Shown: positions 5,963-12,999, counted from the stretch's first letter. The stretch is DNA of 17,760 nucleotides from CAYVQU01 sp964453155 (GCA_964453155.1 CAYVQU010000102.1:1-17760); one strand, 5' to 3'. Numbers and translations are program-made. Notes: generated by a model not told the origin, from the sequence alone.

Positions 5963-7494
5963 TGAAAACCCAAATCATTCGTTTAGAACCCCATGATGAC
6001 GCCGTCTCCGTCAAAGATAAAATGGGCTGGGGACAAACACCCCGCATCTTGTTGGTATGGCCCAATGGGAGCCAGATTCTCAACCGACGACTAGATTTGT
6101 TGTTCCTTAAACGGCATAGTGCTACTCTGGGGGCTAAGCTGGCGTTGGTCGCCTCCAGTTCGGAGGTAAGAGATCACGCTAACAATCTTAGTATCCCCGT
6201 TTTTGCTTCCATTCGCAAAGCAGAAGAACATCATTGGCGACGCTCGCGGCGAGAACGTCGCAAAAAAGGTTCTGGGGAGCGATTGCTGACGACCAAGCGC
6301 AAGAAACACACCGAACAAAGTAAGTTTAACCTGATAAATCAACGCGCGATCATTCGACCGCAACCCAACCGCTGGGTAACTCATCCATTTATCCGGATAC
6401 TTTTATTCTCTGTGGGCGTGCTGGGTATTTTGGCCATCGGCGCAATACTGGTACCCCGGGCTGAAATTAGGCTTTATCCAATTACAAAATCTGAACAAAT
6501 TCAGATTCCGGTCACAGCCCATCGGGAGACCCAGCGCGTAGATTTGTCTGGTCAAGTGCCAGCCCGGCAAGTAAACGTCATTGTAGAGGGCCGGGGCAGC
6601 CGTTCGGCGTCGGGATCCCTGACAATTCCAGATTTAACCGCTACGGGCAAAGTTGCATTTACCAACCTGACCGATCAAGAGATTACCATTCCGACCGGAA
6701 CGGTGGTTACGACCAATGGACCAGACCCAATTCGGTTTGTCACCACCGCCGAAGGTTTAGTCCCACCCCAAGCAGAGAGTCAACCAATCCCGATCGAAGC
6801 CTTGTTTCCTGGAACCGAGAGTAATATCAAATCGGGATCTATCCAGGCCATTGAGGGGCCGTTAGGTTTAAACTTGACGGTAACCAACAACCAACGCACA
6901 TCGGGGGGATCGTTCCGACCCGCACCCGCACCGACCGAAGCGGATTATCACCAGTTATTGGCCCAAATGGTTCAAACATTGCATGCCACGGCCTTAAAAG
7001 AACTCAGGACAGAAGTTGGTCAAAGTGCAATCCCGCTATATTCAGATCCGCAAGATTTTAAAGTCATCGCCGAGACATATTCACCCGCCGAAATTCAAGC
7101 AGCCGATGAACTGCAGCTAACTGTCCGGGTAGAGTATCAAGCCTTGGTGGCTACCGAAAGCGACCTGCAGGCATTGGGGGCTGAAGTTTTGGCAGCAAAC
7201 ATCCCAGATCGCTTTATCGGCAATCCCACTTCAGTGTCAATTGAGCATCTAACCGCACCCAAAAACAACCCGGATGGAACGATTACGTGGGACTTGGTTG
7301 CCAGTTGGCAAATCAGCGCCGCCTTCAACGAGAACGACGCCATTAATCTGGCGCTGTGGCAAACCCCAACTGTGGCCGCCACCCGGATAGCTGCCGAACT
7401 TCCCGTCACTCAACCCAAAATCAACATGACCCCGAATTGGTGGCCCCGCTTGCCAATCTTGCCGTTCCGAGTAAACGTATCTATTCAACCCTGA
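5962..7494 (+). CDS. Baseplate J-like domain membrane protein
   Basis: 510 residues. The N-terminal part (about 25-90; RILLVWPNGS, LKRHSATLGAKLALVASSSEVR, LSIPVFASIRKAEE) looks like a small alpha/beta domain. It is followed by a strongly basic stretch (RRSRRERRKK, 93-102) and a single membrane helix (about 144-165). The rest is probably extracytoplasmic, including a segment at about 226-300 (ATGKVAFTNLTDQEITIPTG, then RFVTTAEG, then an acidic loop) that matches the pattern of baseplate J/gp47 proteins. Proteins with this layout are known from Chloroflexota genomes and are often annotated only by that domain. No tail, sheath or spike genes lie nearby, so a contractile injection system is not supported here. 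Its start overlaps the previous stop (TAATG), and ruvX begins 7 bases after its stop. The role is unknown; a cell-envelope function is an inference from the TM helix and from mltG nearby. Confidence 0.8.
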   Translation: MKTQIIRLEPHDDAVSVKDKMGWGQTPRILLVWPNGSQILNRRLDLLFLKRHSATLGAKLALVASSSEVRDHANNLSIPVFASIRKAEEHHWRRSRRERRKKGSGERLLTTKRKKHTEQSKFNLINQRAIIRPQPNRWVTHPFIRILLFSVGVLGILAIGAILVPRAEIRLYPITKSEQIQIPVTAHRETQRVDLSGQVPARQVNVIVEGRGSRSASGSLTIPDLTATGKVAFTNLTDQEITIPTGTVVTTNGPDPIRFVTTAEGLVPPQAESQPIPIEALFPGTESNIKSGSIQAIEGPLGLNLTVTNNQRTSGGSFRPAPAPTEADYHQLLAQMVQTLHATALKELRTEVGQSAIPLYSDPQDFKVIAETYSPAEIQAADELQLTVRVEYQALVATESDLQALGAEVLAANIPDRFIGNPTSVSIEHLTAPKNNPDGTITWDLVASWQISAAFNENDAINLALWQTPTVAATRIAAELPVTQPKINMTPNWWPRLPILPFRVNVSIQP

Positions 7495-7501
7495 TCAAAC
7501 T

Positions 7502-7921
7502 ATGCGCATTCTTGGGATCGACCCCGGAGAAAAAAATATAGGGATCGCACTCAGTGATCCGACGGGCACCATTGCCTCCCCTCTGACGATTTTACAACAC
7601 GTTTCCCGCCCAATTGATGCGGCTGCAATTGCTCAAATTACAGTGGAAAATGATGCGGGCCAAATCATTATCGGCCAGGCCCTGGATATTGAAGGGAAAC
7701 CCACTGTTTCCGGCCGACGGGCCGCCCGGTTGGCGGGCGCGATTCGAACCCAAACAGATATTCCAGTTTTATTATGGGATGAAAGCAACAGCACTCAAAT
7801 CGCGCGATCAGCTCAAATCGCCCTAGGAACTTCCCGTCGAAAACGCCGGGGGCACATGGATGAAATGGCAGCCACTGTTATCCTCCAATCCTATCTAAAC
7901 GAAAAAATAAACCCAGAATAG
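7502..7921 (+). CDS. ruvX: Putative pre-16S rRNA nuclease (RuvX/YqgF, Holliday junction resolvase-like)
   Basis: 139 residues, the usual family length. It has an RNase H-like fold; in bacteria YqgF is implicated in 5'-end processing of 16S rRNA. Motifs in order: ILGIDPGEKNIGIALSD (3-19) with catalytic Asp7, IIIGQALDIEG (55-65), WDES (92-95) with Asp93/Glu94, and HMDEMAA (118-124) with Asp120 as the C-terminal acidic residue. The usual Pro in the 'GLP' segment is replaced (GQA), but all expected acidic residues are present. The ATG at 7502 follows the previous stop by 7 bases with no clear ribosome binding site, so translation probably depends on coupling within the operon. ruvX next to mltG is a frequent bacterial arrangement and supports both calls. 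Confidence 0.93.
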   Translation: MRILGIDPGEKNIGIALSDPTGTIASPLTILQHVSRPIDAAAIAQITVENDAGQIIIGQALDIEGKPTVSGRRAARLAGAIRTQTDIPVLLWDESNSTQIARSAQIALGTSRRKRRGHMDEMAATVILQSYLNEKINPE

Positions 7922-7961
7922 GTGGTTGAAACCCGCTGGCTCAAACCCCACCGCTACAAAT

Positions 7962-9056
7962 ATGAAACGTTCCCGTTTGGCACTAATCCTCTATCTTCCG
8001 TTGATCGCGCTGTTCTGCTTAGGGGCAATCTTCCTGGTTGCCCTGCCGCTGACAATGCCGCGTCTGGCAGCAGATACTTTTGGACCCCCAGCCGAAAATT
8101 TAGGTGTGATCGATAAGGTGTATTTATCCAGTCAAATATTACTGGAACGAGATACTCTGACTGCCCCCAAAAACCCATTTGGCGCTGAAGTCCCGTTTCA
8201 AATTGCCTTGGGTGAATCTCCGCTGGCTATCAGCAATCGCCTGGAAGTTATGGGGTTGATCGCCGATCCAAATTCATTTCGAAATTATCTGGTTTACAGT
8301 GGGCTGGATGTCGGCCTACAAGCCGGAGATTACGTTTTGAGCCCTATCATGTCACCGGTGGAAATTGCTCAAGCCCTGCAAGACCCCACGCCGGCTGAAG
8401 TTGACTTCGTGGTTTTAGCGGGTTGGCGATTAGAAGAAATTGCGGTCCAATTGCCCGCCTCAGGGCTGGCGATTCCACCGGATACTTTTATCTCCAGTGC
8501 TGTCAGCCTGAATGCAGAAGGCTATTTACACCCAGGAACTTACTCAGTACCCAGGGAGATATCTGTAGACTTGCTGCTTCGAACTCTGGTGAACGAGTTT
8601 CACAAAGCCCTGACCCCCGATTTAGAGGCCGGTTTTGCCCAATCTGGGCTGACAATCCCCGAAGCCGTAATCCTGGCTTCGATTATCGAGCGGGAAGCCA
8701 TCGTTGAAAGTGAAATGCCGCTCATTGCTTCTGTTTTCATAAACCGATTGGCCGTCGGCATGAAACTGGATGCTGATCCTACCGTTCAATACGCGGTTGG
8801 ATACAATTCGGCCCAAGGCACCTGGTGGACCAACCCACTGAGCCATGCCGATCTGGCTACTGATTCACCCTATAACACTTACCTTTATCACGGGCTGCCG
8901 CCCGGTCCTATCGCCAATCCGGGGCTAACCGCGCTCCAGGCCGTGGCCTATCCCGCCCAATCGCCTTATTATTATTTTCGAGCCTTATGTGACAATTCGG
9001 GTCGCCATATTTTCGCTCAAACCTACGCAGAACATGTGGCGAATGCTTGTCCGTAA
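7962..9056 (+). CDS. mltG: Endolytic murein transglycosylase
   Basis: MltG cleaves nascent glycan strands in the periplasm and sets their length. From the ATG at 7962 the protein has 364 residues (E. coli 340). A single N-terminal membrane anchor spans about 6-30 after MKRSR. A LysM-like region (about 78-145) precedes the catalytic YceG domain with ILASIIEREA (237-246), whose Glu243 aligns with the catalytic Glu218 of E. coli MltG. ASVFINRLAVGMKLDADPTVQYAVG (256-280) and the closing SPYNTYLYHGLPPGPIANPG (302-321) complete the family signature. An in-frame TTG at 7926 would add 12 polar residues before the anchor; 7962 is preferred because it gives a normal signal anchor. The sequence between ruvX and the start can fold into an interrupted GGTGG/CCACC stem. 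It is the last gene of the operon. Confidence 0.93.
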   Translation: MKRSRLALILYLPLIALFCLGAIFLVALPLTMPRLAADTFGPPAENLGVIDKVYLSSQILLERDTLTAPKNPFGAEVPFQIALGESPLAISNRLEVMGLIADPNSFRNYLVYSGLDVGLQAGDYVLSPIMSPVEIAQALQDPTPAEVDFVVLAGWRLEEIAVQLPASGLAIPPDTFISSAVSLNAEGYLHPGTYSVPREISVDLLLRTLVNEFHKALTPDLEAGFAQSGLTIPEAVILASIIEREAIVESEMPLIASVFINRLAVGMKLDADPTVQYAVGYNSAQGTWWTNPLSHADLATDSPYNTYLYHGLPPGPIANPGLTALQAVAYPAQSPYYYFRALCDNSGRHIFAQTYAEHVANACP

Positions 9057-9069
9057 TGGTCAAAGATGC

Positions 9070-9101
9070 CTAAAAGGTCTTAGTTGTCTAACCGGTCTTA
9101 G
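9070..9101. repeat. 18-bp-period direct repeat after mltG
   Basis: CTAAAAGGTCTTAG (9070-9083) recurs as CTAACCGGTCTTAG (9088-9101), two mismatches in 14, offset 18 bases. Each copy is itself bounded by CTAA and TTAG. Offsets near two helical turns suit paired protein sites, but there is no functional evidence. Confidence 0.4.
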
Positions 9102-9169
9102 CGGCCTTCAAACCAATACCCAATTGACTAGTTGTACCACTCAGACCCTTCAGCCCGGTTAGATTTTTT
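9088..9169 (+). terminator. mltG: Possible long-range terminator of mltG
   Basis: CTAACCGG (9088-9095) pairs perfectly with CCGGTTAG (9155-9162), which is followed by ATTTTTTC. The roughly 59-base loop is long for a terminator, though inner pairing is possible (GGTCT 9094-9098 with AGACC 9143-9147 as an alternative fold). This is the only terminator-like structure after mltG. Confidence 0.35.
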
Positions 9170-9189
9170 CAACCAATCAAACCAATACC
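9108..9189. repeat. Duplicated 13-mer before the DUF692-like gene
   Basis: TCAAACCAATACC occurs exactly at 9108-9120 and 9177-9189, 69 bases apart, with a related CAACCAAT at 9170-9177. The second copy ends three bases before the ATG at 9193. No ribosome binding site or good promoter is visible, so the repeat may be a regulatory site. Confidence 0.4.
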
Positions 9190-9192
9190 TTT

Positions 9193-10014
9193 ATGAAATT
9201 TGCCATCAACTACTCCAACGAAGCCGCAAAACTTCTCACTACTGGGGAAATTGAGATTGATTATTTTAAAACCCCGCCCTGGTCCGATATGATCGCGATG
9301 GCGGAAAAACTCCGCCCGGTCAAAGTACATTTTGATTTGAATGCTGGTTCAGGTGCAGTTCAAAAAATGGATTGGGGGAAAATCGAATATTTTCTCGAGA
9401 AAACAGCAACCCAGTTTGTCAATTTGCACCTGGAAATCAAGGCTGAATCTTTTCCCCACACCCCCGTAGATGCCCTACCGACAGTTGCCCAGCGCCAAGA
9501 AGTTTACGAACGGATGCTGGCGGATGTGCTGGTCGTGGCAGATCATTTCGGGCGAGAAAATGTTATCGTGGAGAATGCGCCTTATCATCCCAACGAAAAT
9601 CATATTTTACGAGCCAGCGTCGAGCCTGACCTGATCACCACCGTCATTGAAACTGCTGAGTGTGGATTTCTGTTCGATGTTGCCCATGCCCGCATCTCAG
9701 CCCATTATATTGGTATGGATATCGAAGATTACCTGGCCCAGTTACCCCTGCACCGCTTACGGGAATTACACTTTACCGGCATCCACAATTGGGAAGGGTA
9801 TTGGATGGATCATCTGGCTTTGACCACCGCCGATTGGCCCTGGTTGGATCGGGTAACAGAAAATGTCCGTTCGCAAAATTGGGGAACGGCTGAAATGCTG
9901 GCTTTTGAATATGGAGGGATTGGCGGTTTCGTGGGCGACCATTGTGATGAAAATGTTATCGCTGATCAAGTCCCCAGGTTATATGCGGCTTGTCATCATA
10001 ATTCGAAACCCTGA
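9193..10014 (+). CDS. DUF692/MNIO-like TIM-barrel protein
   Basis: 273 residues. The order of putative metal ligands follows the DUF692 (MNIO: MbnB/TglH-like) or related xylose-isomerase-like barrel pattern. They are VHFDL (His46), NLHLE (His79), IVENAPY (Glu127, where DUF692 proteins have ENxS), FDVAHARISAH (Asp162, His165), ELHFTGIHN (His193, His198), MDH (Asp206, His207) and FEYGG (Glu239). MNIO enzymes characterised so far (MbnB, TglH) use iron to modify cysteines of peptides. Here no partner protein (DUF2063/MbnC-like) and no obvious precursor peptide lies alongside, so the substrate cannot be named. A generic sugar-phosphate isomerase/epimerase-like barrel is the alternative. Its 3' end overlaps that of the convergent Nudix gene by 19 bases. 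No ribosome binding site is visible. Confidence 0.7.
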   Translation: MKFAINYSNEAAKLLTTGEIEIDYFKTPPWSDMIAMAEKLRPVKVHFDLNAGSGAVQKMDWGKIEYFLEKTATQFVNLHLEIKAESFPHTPVDALPTVAQRQEVYERMLADVLVVADHFGRENVIVENAPYHPNENHILRASVEPDLITTVIETAECGFLFDVAHARISAHYIGMDIEDYLAQLPLHRLRELHFTGIHNWEGYWMDHLALTTADWPWLDRVTENVRSQNWGTAEMLAFEYGGIGGFVGDHCDENVIADQVPRLYAACHHNSKP

Positions 10015-10478
10015 GTGCGATTAAACTCGATCAATTCTGGGGGAATGTGATCCCGCATCTGTTCAGCCTTACCCATCACTTTGAGCAGCCAGTGATCGGC
10101 GGGAATTAAGTCTTCGGCTTCAGCCAATGTTACCCACCGAGCTTCAGAGTGCTCCCAACTCAGGCGAATCGCAGCAGGATCATCCAGGGTACACCGATAT
10201 AAAACGCCCAGCATTTCGTTCTCAGGCTTCACTGAACCCCGATAAAAATGGGTGGTTCCAATGATGAAATCGACAACGATTTCGATGCCCAACTCTTCCT
10301 TCATTTCGCGCTTCAAGGCAGTGAGATAAGCTTCCCCCTGATCCACCCGGCCAGTACCGCACTCCCAGGTATTGGCTCCCACGTCTTTCTCGGCTGACCG
10401 TTTCAATATCAAATATTTTTCCAGGTCTGGGCACCAAATCAAAGCCCCGACCATACCTAAAAACCGACCAACGGGCAT
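9996..10478 (-). CDS. Nudix hydrolase
   Basis: 160 residues. The 23-residue Nudix box is complete at 43-65: Gly43-x5-Glu49-x7-Arg57-Glu58-x2-Glu61-Glu62-x-Gly64-Ile65, which binds the catalytic divalent metal. Family members hydrolyse nucleoside diphosphate-X compounds such as oxidised dNTPs or NDP-sugars. The box alone does not give the substrate. The flanking segments (LILKRSAEKDVGANTWECGTG, then a C-terminal WEHSEARWVTLAEA) resemble the general MutT/ADP-ribose-type architecture. The start is the ATG at 10478, 5 bases after a TAGGAT -10-like box, with no ribosome binding site (leaderless). The 3' end overlaps the DUF692-like gene by 19 bases in tail-to-tail orientation. Confidence 0.9.
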   Translation of the reverse strand: MPVGRFLGMVGALIWCPDLEKYLILKRSAEKDVGANTWECGTGRVDQGEAYLTALKREMKEELGIEIVVDFIIGTTHFYRGSVKPENEMLGVLYRCTLDDPAAIRLSWEHSEARWVTLAEAEDLIPADHWLLKVMGKAEQMRDHIPPELIEFNRTQGFEL

Positions 10479-10483
10479 AATTT

Positions 10484-10506
10484 ATCCTATTTCAAATTTT
10501 TGAAAT
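10484..10506 (-). promoter_or_regulatory. Nudix gene promoter region with an overlapping palindrome
   Basis: On the minus strand TAGGAT (10489-10484) lies 5 bases before the ATG. It abuts a perfect inverted repeat, ATTTCAAA-TT-TTTGAAAT (10489-10506 on the plus strand), placed where a repressor could block polymerase. No -35 box was assigned. The palindrome is certain; its operator role is inferred. Confidence 0.35.
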
Positions 10507-10513
10507 ATTAAAC

Positions 10514-10580
10514 CAGGTGACAGTCACTTTTGGGAAGTGTCAATCTTATTTGAGCATGCTCATCATGCGACTGTCACCTG
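10514..10580. repeat. REP-like palindromic element
   Basis: 12-base inverted arms CAGGTGACAGTC (10514-10525) and GACTGTCACCTG (10569-10580) enclose 43 bases. An inner small hairpin, CACTT-TTGGG-AAGTG (10525-10539), adjoins the left arm. GGTGACAGTCAC-type palindromes are a recurrent style of dispersed intergenic repeat in bacteria. It fills the gap between the Nudix start and the end of the lipoprotein gene, and may serve as that gene's 3' structure. No transposase is present. Confidence 0.6.
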
Positions 10581-10600
10581 CCGTTCCATTCAGCGTACTA

Positions 10601-11518
10601 TTATGGATATCGATACCCAGTCCCATCCCAACGCCAGACTTGAGTTTCTTCAACCCAGGTTTGGGTATTGGTCCGAACCGCAACAATCTCGAGAATTCCA
10701 TCCTGGTCAGCGTCAGCGAGATAAACGTCATCAGGTTTAGCATCTAGCCAGGTGCGCCGATCACCCAAATTGTCTTCATATTCAATGAGTGTTTGGAAAT
10801 CCCCATTGACCCAAGTCACCAAAAAATATTCGGCGTAATGGGGCCAATTGACACTAAAGAACAAATCGGGCTGTCCATCGGCATTGACATCTTCCAACGA
10901 CTCAAGCCGGACCCCACCACCGGAATACAACCCTTCAGCCCGGCTGCCTGCGCCTGCCCTCCGAAATACGATATGGGCCAGATACTGCTGATTTGAACAG
11001 GTAAAAAGGTAGAAATGCGTATCACCATACCCGTCAAATTGGTGCAGCGTGACTGTCAGAAATATATCGGGGATTCCCGACCGTGTCCCATCTTGAGTAA
11101 CGACTTGCACAATCGGTGGCGTCGGGTTTTCGGAGGAAATCGTGAGGTGAGCTGCCAAATTATCCGGCGAACCTCCCAAATTCAAATAATCCAAGATCAA
11201 GTTCTGGAATTCAAACTCAGAAAAAATTGTTGGTGCAATCTTGTGCGAAGCAACCGTACTTCGGCAAGTATCCTCCGCCTCTGTATTTTGAAATGCAATC
11301 TGCGTTCGAGTTGGAATAATTGAAGGGGTCACTGTCAGACTGGGTGTTTTCGAGGGGGAGGTAGTTGGGGTTAGCGAGGGCCAAACCGTGATGATTGGGG
11401 GTTGAGGCGTTGCTGTGGGGGTATTCGTAGGGGCTGAGGTCGTCGTGGGTAGGAGAACGGTTGCCGCCAACGGGGTTGAATCGGTAAAAAAACTGGAAAT
11501 CCACCCACATGCAACCAA
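10601..11518 (-). CDS. FG-GAP-type lipoprotein, signal peptide interrupted by an in-frame stop
   Basis: The open part is 305 residues from a TTG at 11518, but this starts at the lipobox itself (Leu-Val-Ala-Cys, Cys at residue 4) with no signal peptide. The signal peptide is present upstream in the same frame behind a TAA at 11527-11525 (see 11519-11575). After the cysteine comes a Thr/Pro/Ser-rich spacer (about 12-75), as in surface-exposed lipoproteins. A globular region follows with Ca-binding-like DVNADGQPD (210-218) and DADQDGILE (269-277) loops typical of FG-GAP/VCBS repeats, ending in a conserved-looking WRWDGTGYRY. Cys85 and Cys174 may pair. As written, the protein would not be exported, so the gene is either a recent pseudogene, read through at low level, or affected by a single-base sequencing or assembly error. 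Ligand unknown. Confidence 0.7.
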   Translation of the reverse strand: MVACGWISSFFTDSTPLAATVLLPTTTSAPTNTPTATPQPPIITVWPSLTPTTSPSKTPSLTVTPSIIPTRTQIAFQNTEAEDTCRSTVASHKIAPTIFSEFEFQNLILDYLNLGGSPDNLAAHLTISSENPTPPIVQVVTQDGTRSGIPDIFLTVTLHQFDGYGDTHFYLFTCSNQQYLAHIVFRRAGAGSRAEGLYSGGGVRLESLEDVNADGQPDLFFSVNWPHYAEYFLVTWVNGDFQTLIEYEDNLGDRRTWLDAKPDDVYLADADQDGILEIVAVRTNTQTWVEETQVWRWDGTGYRYP

Positions 11519-11575
11519 ACCAATTTAGAGGCCCAACCAGATTGTTGCGCGGGCGTGAAATGGCCGGGCAGTCAT
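11519..11575 (-). pseudogene. Severed signal-peptide coding segment of the lipoprotein gene
   Basis: From the ATG at 11575 the minus strand encodes MTARPFHARATIWLGL, then TAA (11527-11525), then Ile-Gly-Leu-Val-Ala-Cys in the same frame. With a sense codon at the TAA this is a textbook lipoprotein signal peptide (basic start, hydrophobic core, lipobox, Cys22). The ATG overlaps the stop of the upstream gene as ATGA, the expected coupling for a real start. Confidence 0.65.
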
Positions 11576-12993
11576 TTCAATATATAGTAGGTCGATTTTT
11601 TGTCGCCAACCTTAATTAAAACCCCCTGCTTGACCAGATCAACTAAATCTCGGCGAAGAGTTTCTGCCGAAACATCCGGACATAAAGTTTGATACGTCCG
11701 ATTGTTGATTCGCCCCCGAAGCACGATGTAGCTCAGGGCCGCTTCTTGACGGGAATTTAATAGATATTGATTAAAGCGACCAAGATCAGGTGACTGAACT
11801 GATTCAATGGGTGATTGGGCGGCAAAAGTTCCCGCGACCGCGTTCCGCAAGGTTACTCGAAATGATCCGCCCACTTCTACAAATTCCGGATCTGGCAAAC
11901 TGTACTGCCGCATAGTACCGACAACTCGATTCAGGCCATATCCCAATCTTTCCACAAATCCCAAATCGGAGAGGACTTGAGCCACCACCGGATTCCGCGA
12001 AAAACGAGCATCCAACAAATTCAACAGGTTGACCGGACCCGGTAGGACTCCCGGTGAATGGATCTCCAGCCGATCGGCAAAGATGTGGAGATGAATACCA
12101 TCCCCTTGCTGGTTGTAATCCCGGTGGGCGACGGCATTGACCAGTAACTCTCGCACGGCCGCCAAAGGATACTCCGGGGTTTCCTGGCGTTCTAAACCAA
12201 TGATCCGGGCTACAGCCCGCAATTGATCACGTGCAAAGACCTCAGTCTGGCGTAATTGATCAGGTAAGGTGCCCCGAATATTATGTTTGATGAATTCGTC
12301 CGAAAAGGTCACTCCTGGAAAGCGGGCGGCCAAAATGGTGGCACTTGGCAACCATTGCTGGGGTTCGCGGCCAAACAAAAGCAACGCCGCATAAGTAGGT
12401 TTTAAATCGCCAGATTCAACCCGCAAACAGCCACGCCGAACCAAAACATCTTCAAATGGTTCATTTTCAGGTAAATTGAGGGCGGCAAGATAAGCGGCTA
12501 ATTGATCCGGATCTAAATCATCACGGCTGACATTGGGTGGAATCTGACTTTCGAATTGCAGAATCCCGCGTTCCATTAAGAGCTGCCTCAATTGAGGGGG
12601 CGTAATCGGGACCGTTTGGATTCCCAGCCGCTGTAAATAGCGACCTTCATGGTTGTAGACTTGAGGTAAGCCAGGCGGAACGCTAACGCGCACCACCTGC
12701 GCCCCATCTACAGTTTCGATTTGCGGTAGTGGCAAAATTAATGAGGGTTCGGCTAATAGAGCAGCTTGAAAAATTAAATCAATCACCCCTGCCGAGTCCC
12801 GAACGCCCTGGACGCGGCCTGAACGCGGAGAAATCCCTAATAAAACCACCCCACCTTCAGAATTTGCCATTCCGACCAGGGTCTCGGCGAGTTGCGTGAC
12901 AGCCACCCGCTCTGGAAACCAATGCAAGCGGGTTCCTGGGCCCTGGTCTAGCAGTTCGAGTATGGTGGCGGGTTGAGTCGTCGAATGATCCAC
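11572..12993 (-). CDS. AlbA_2/Schlafen-type and HATPase domain protein with C-terminal winged helix
   Basis: 473 residues with a GTG start. An N-terminal AlbA_2 (Schlafen-like, putative DNA/RNA-binding) domain spans about 10-125 (LAETLVGMANSEGGVVLLGI 35-54; VYNHEGRYLQRLG 112-124). A GHKL/HATPase_c_4-type ATP-binding domain follows at about 200-370, with the signature AVRELLVNAVAHRDY (279-293) carrying the N-box Asn and RLEIHSPGVLPG (308-319). The C-terminal part (about 405-473; LRRDLVDLVKQGVLIKVGDKKSTYYIL) resembles a winged helix of DeoR type. Such proteins are common, patchily distributed and usually annotated as putative transcriptional regulators; target and signal are unknown. A promoter 6 bases upstream of the GTG indicates a leaderless transcript. 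Its stop overlaps the original ATG of the lipoprotein gene, so the two probably form one operon. Confidence 0.85.
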   Translation of the reverse strand: MDHSTTQPATILELLDQGPGTRLHWFPERVAVTQLAETLVGMANSEGGVVLLGISPRSGRVQGVRDSAGVIDLIFQAALLAEPSLILPLPQIETVDGAQVVRVSVPPGLPQVYNHEGRYLQRLGIQTVPITPPQLRQLLMERGILQFESQIPPNVSRDDLDPDQLAAYLAALNLPENEPFEDVLVRRGCLRVESGDLKPTYAALLLFGREPQQWLPSATILAARFPGVTFSDEFIKHNIRGTLPDQLRQTEVFARDQLRAVARIIGLERQETPEYPLAAVRELLVNAVAHRDYNQQGDGIHLHIFADRLEIHSPGVLPGPVNLLNLLDARFSRNPVVAQVLSDLGFVERLGYGLNRVVGTMRQYSLPDPEFVEVGGSFRVTLRNAVAGTFAAQSPIESVQSPDLGRFNQYLLNSRQEAALSYIVLRGRINNRTYQTLCPDVSAETLRRDLVDLVKQGVLIKVGDKKSTYYILK

Positions 12994-12999
12994 CCCCTA

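Noticed and set aside
5962..7494. Prophage or contractile injection system suggested by the baseplate J-like domain
   Set aside because: No tail tube, sheath, spike, capsid or integrase genes; the protein has a membrane helix and sits in an operon with ruvX and mltG.
7926..7961. TTG at 7926 as mltG start
   Set aside because: It adds a polar 12-residue stretch ahead of an otherwise standard MKRSR-plus-TM anchor starting at 7962; not excluded but less likely.
11217..11510. Alternative-frame ORF starting MWVDFQFF on the minus strand near the lipoprotein start
   Set aside because: It overlaps the Thr/Pro-rich lipoprotein spacer in another frame and lacks a signal peptide or domain; the signal-peptide segment at 11525-11575 is in frame with the main ORF, so no frameshift is needed.
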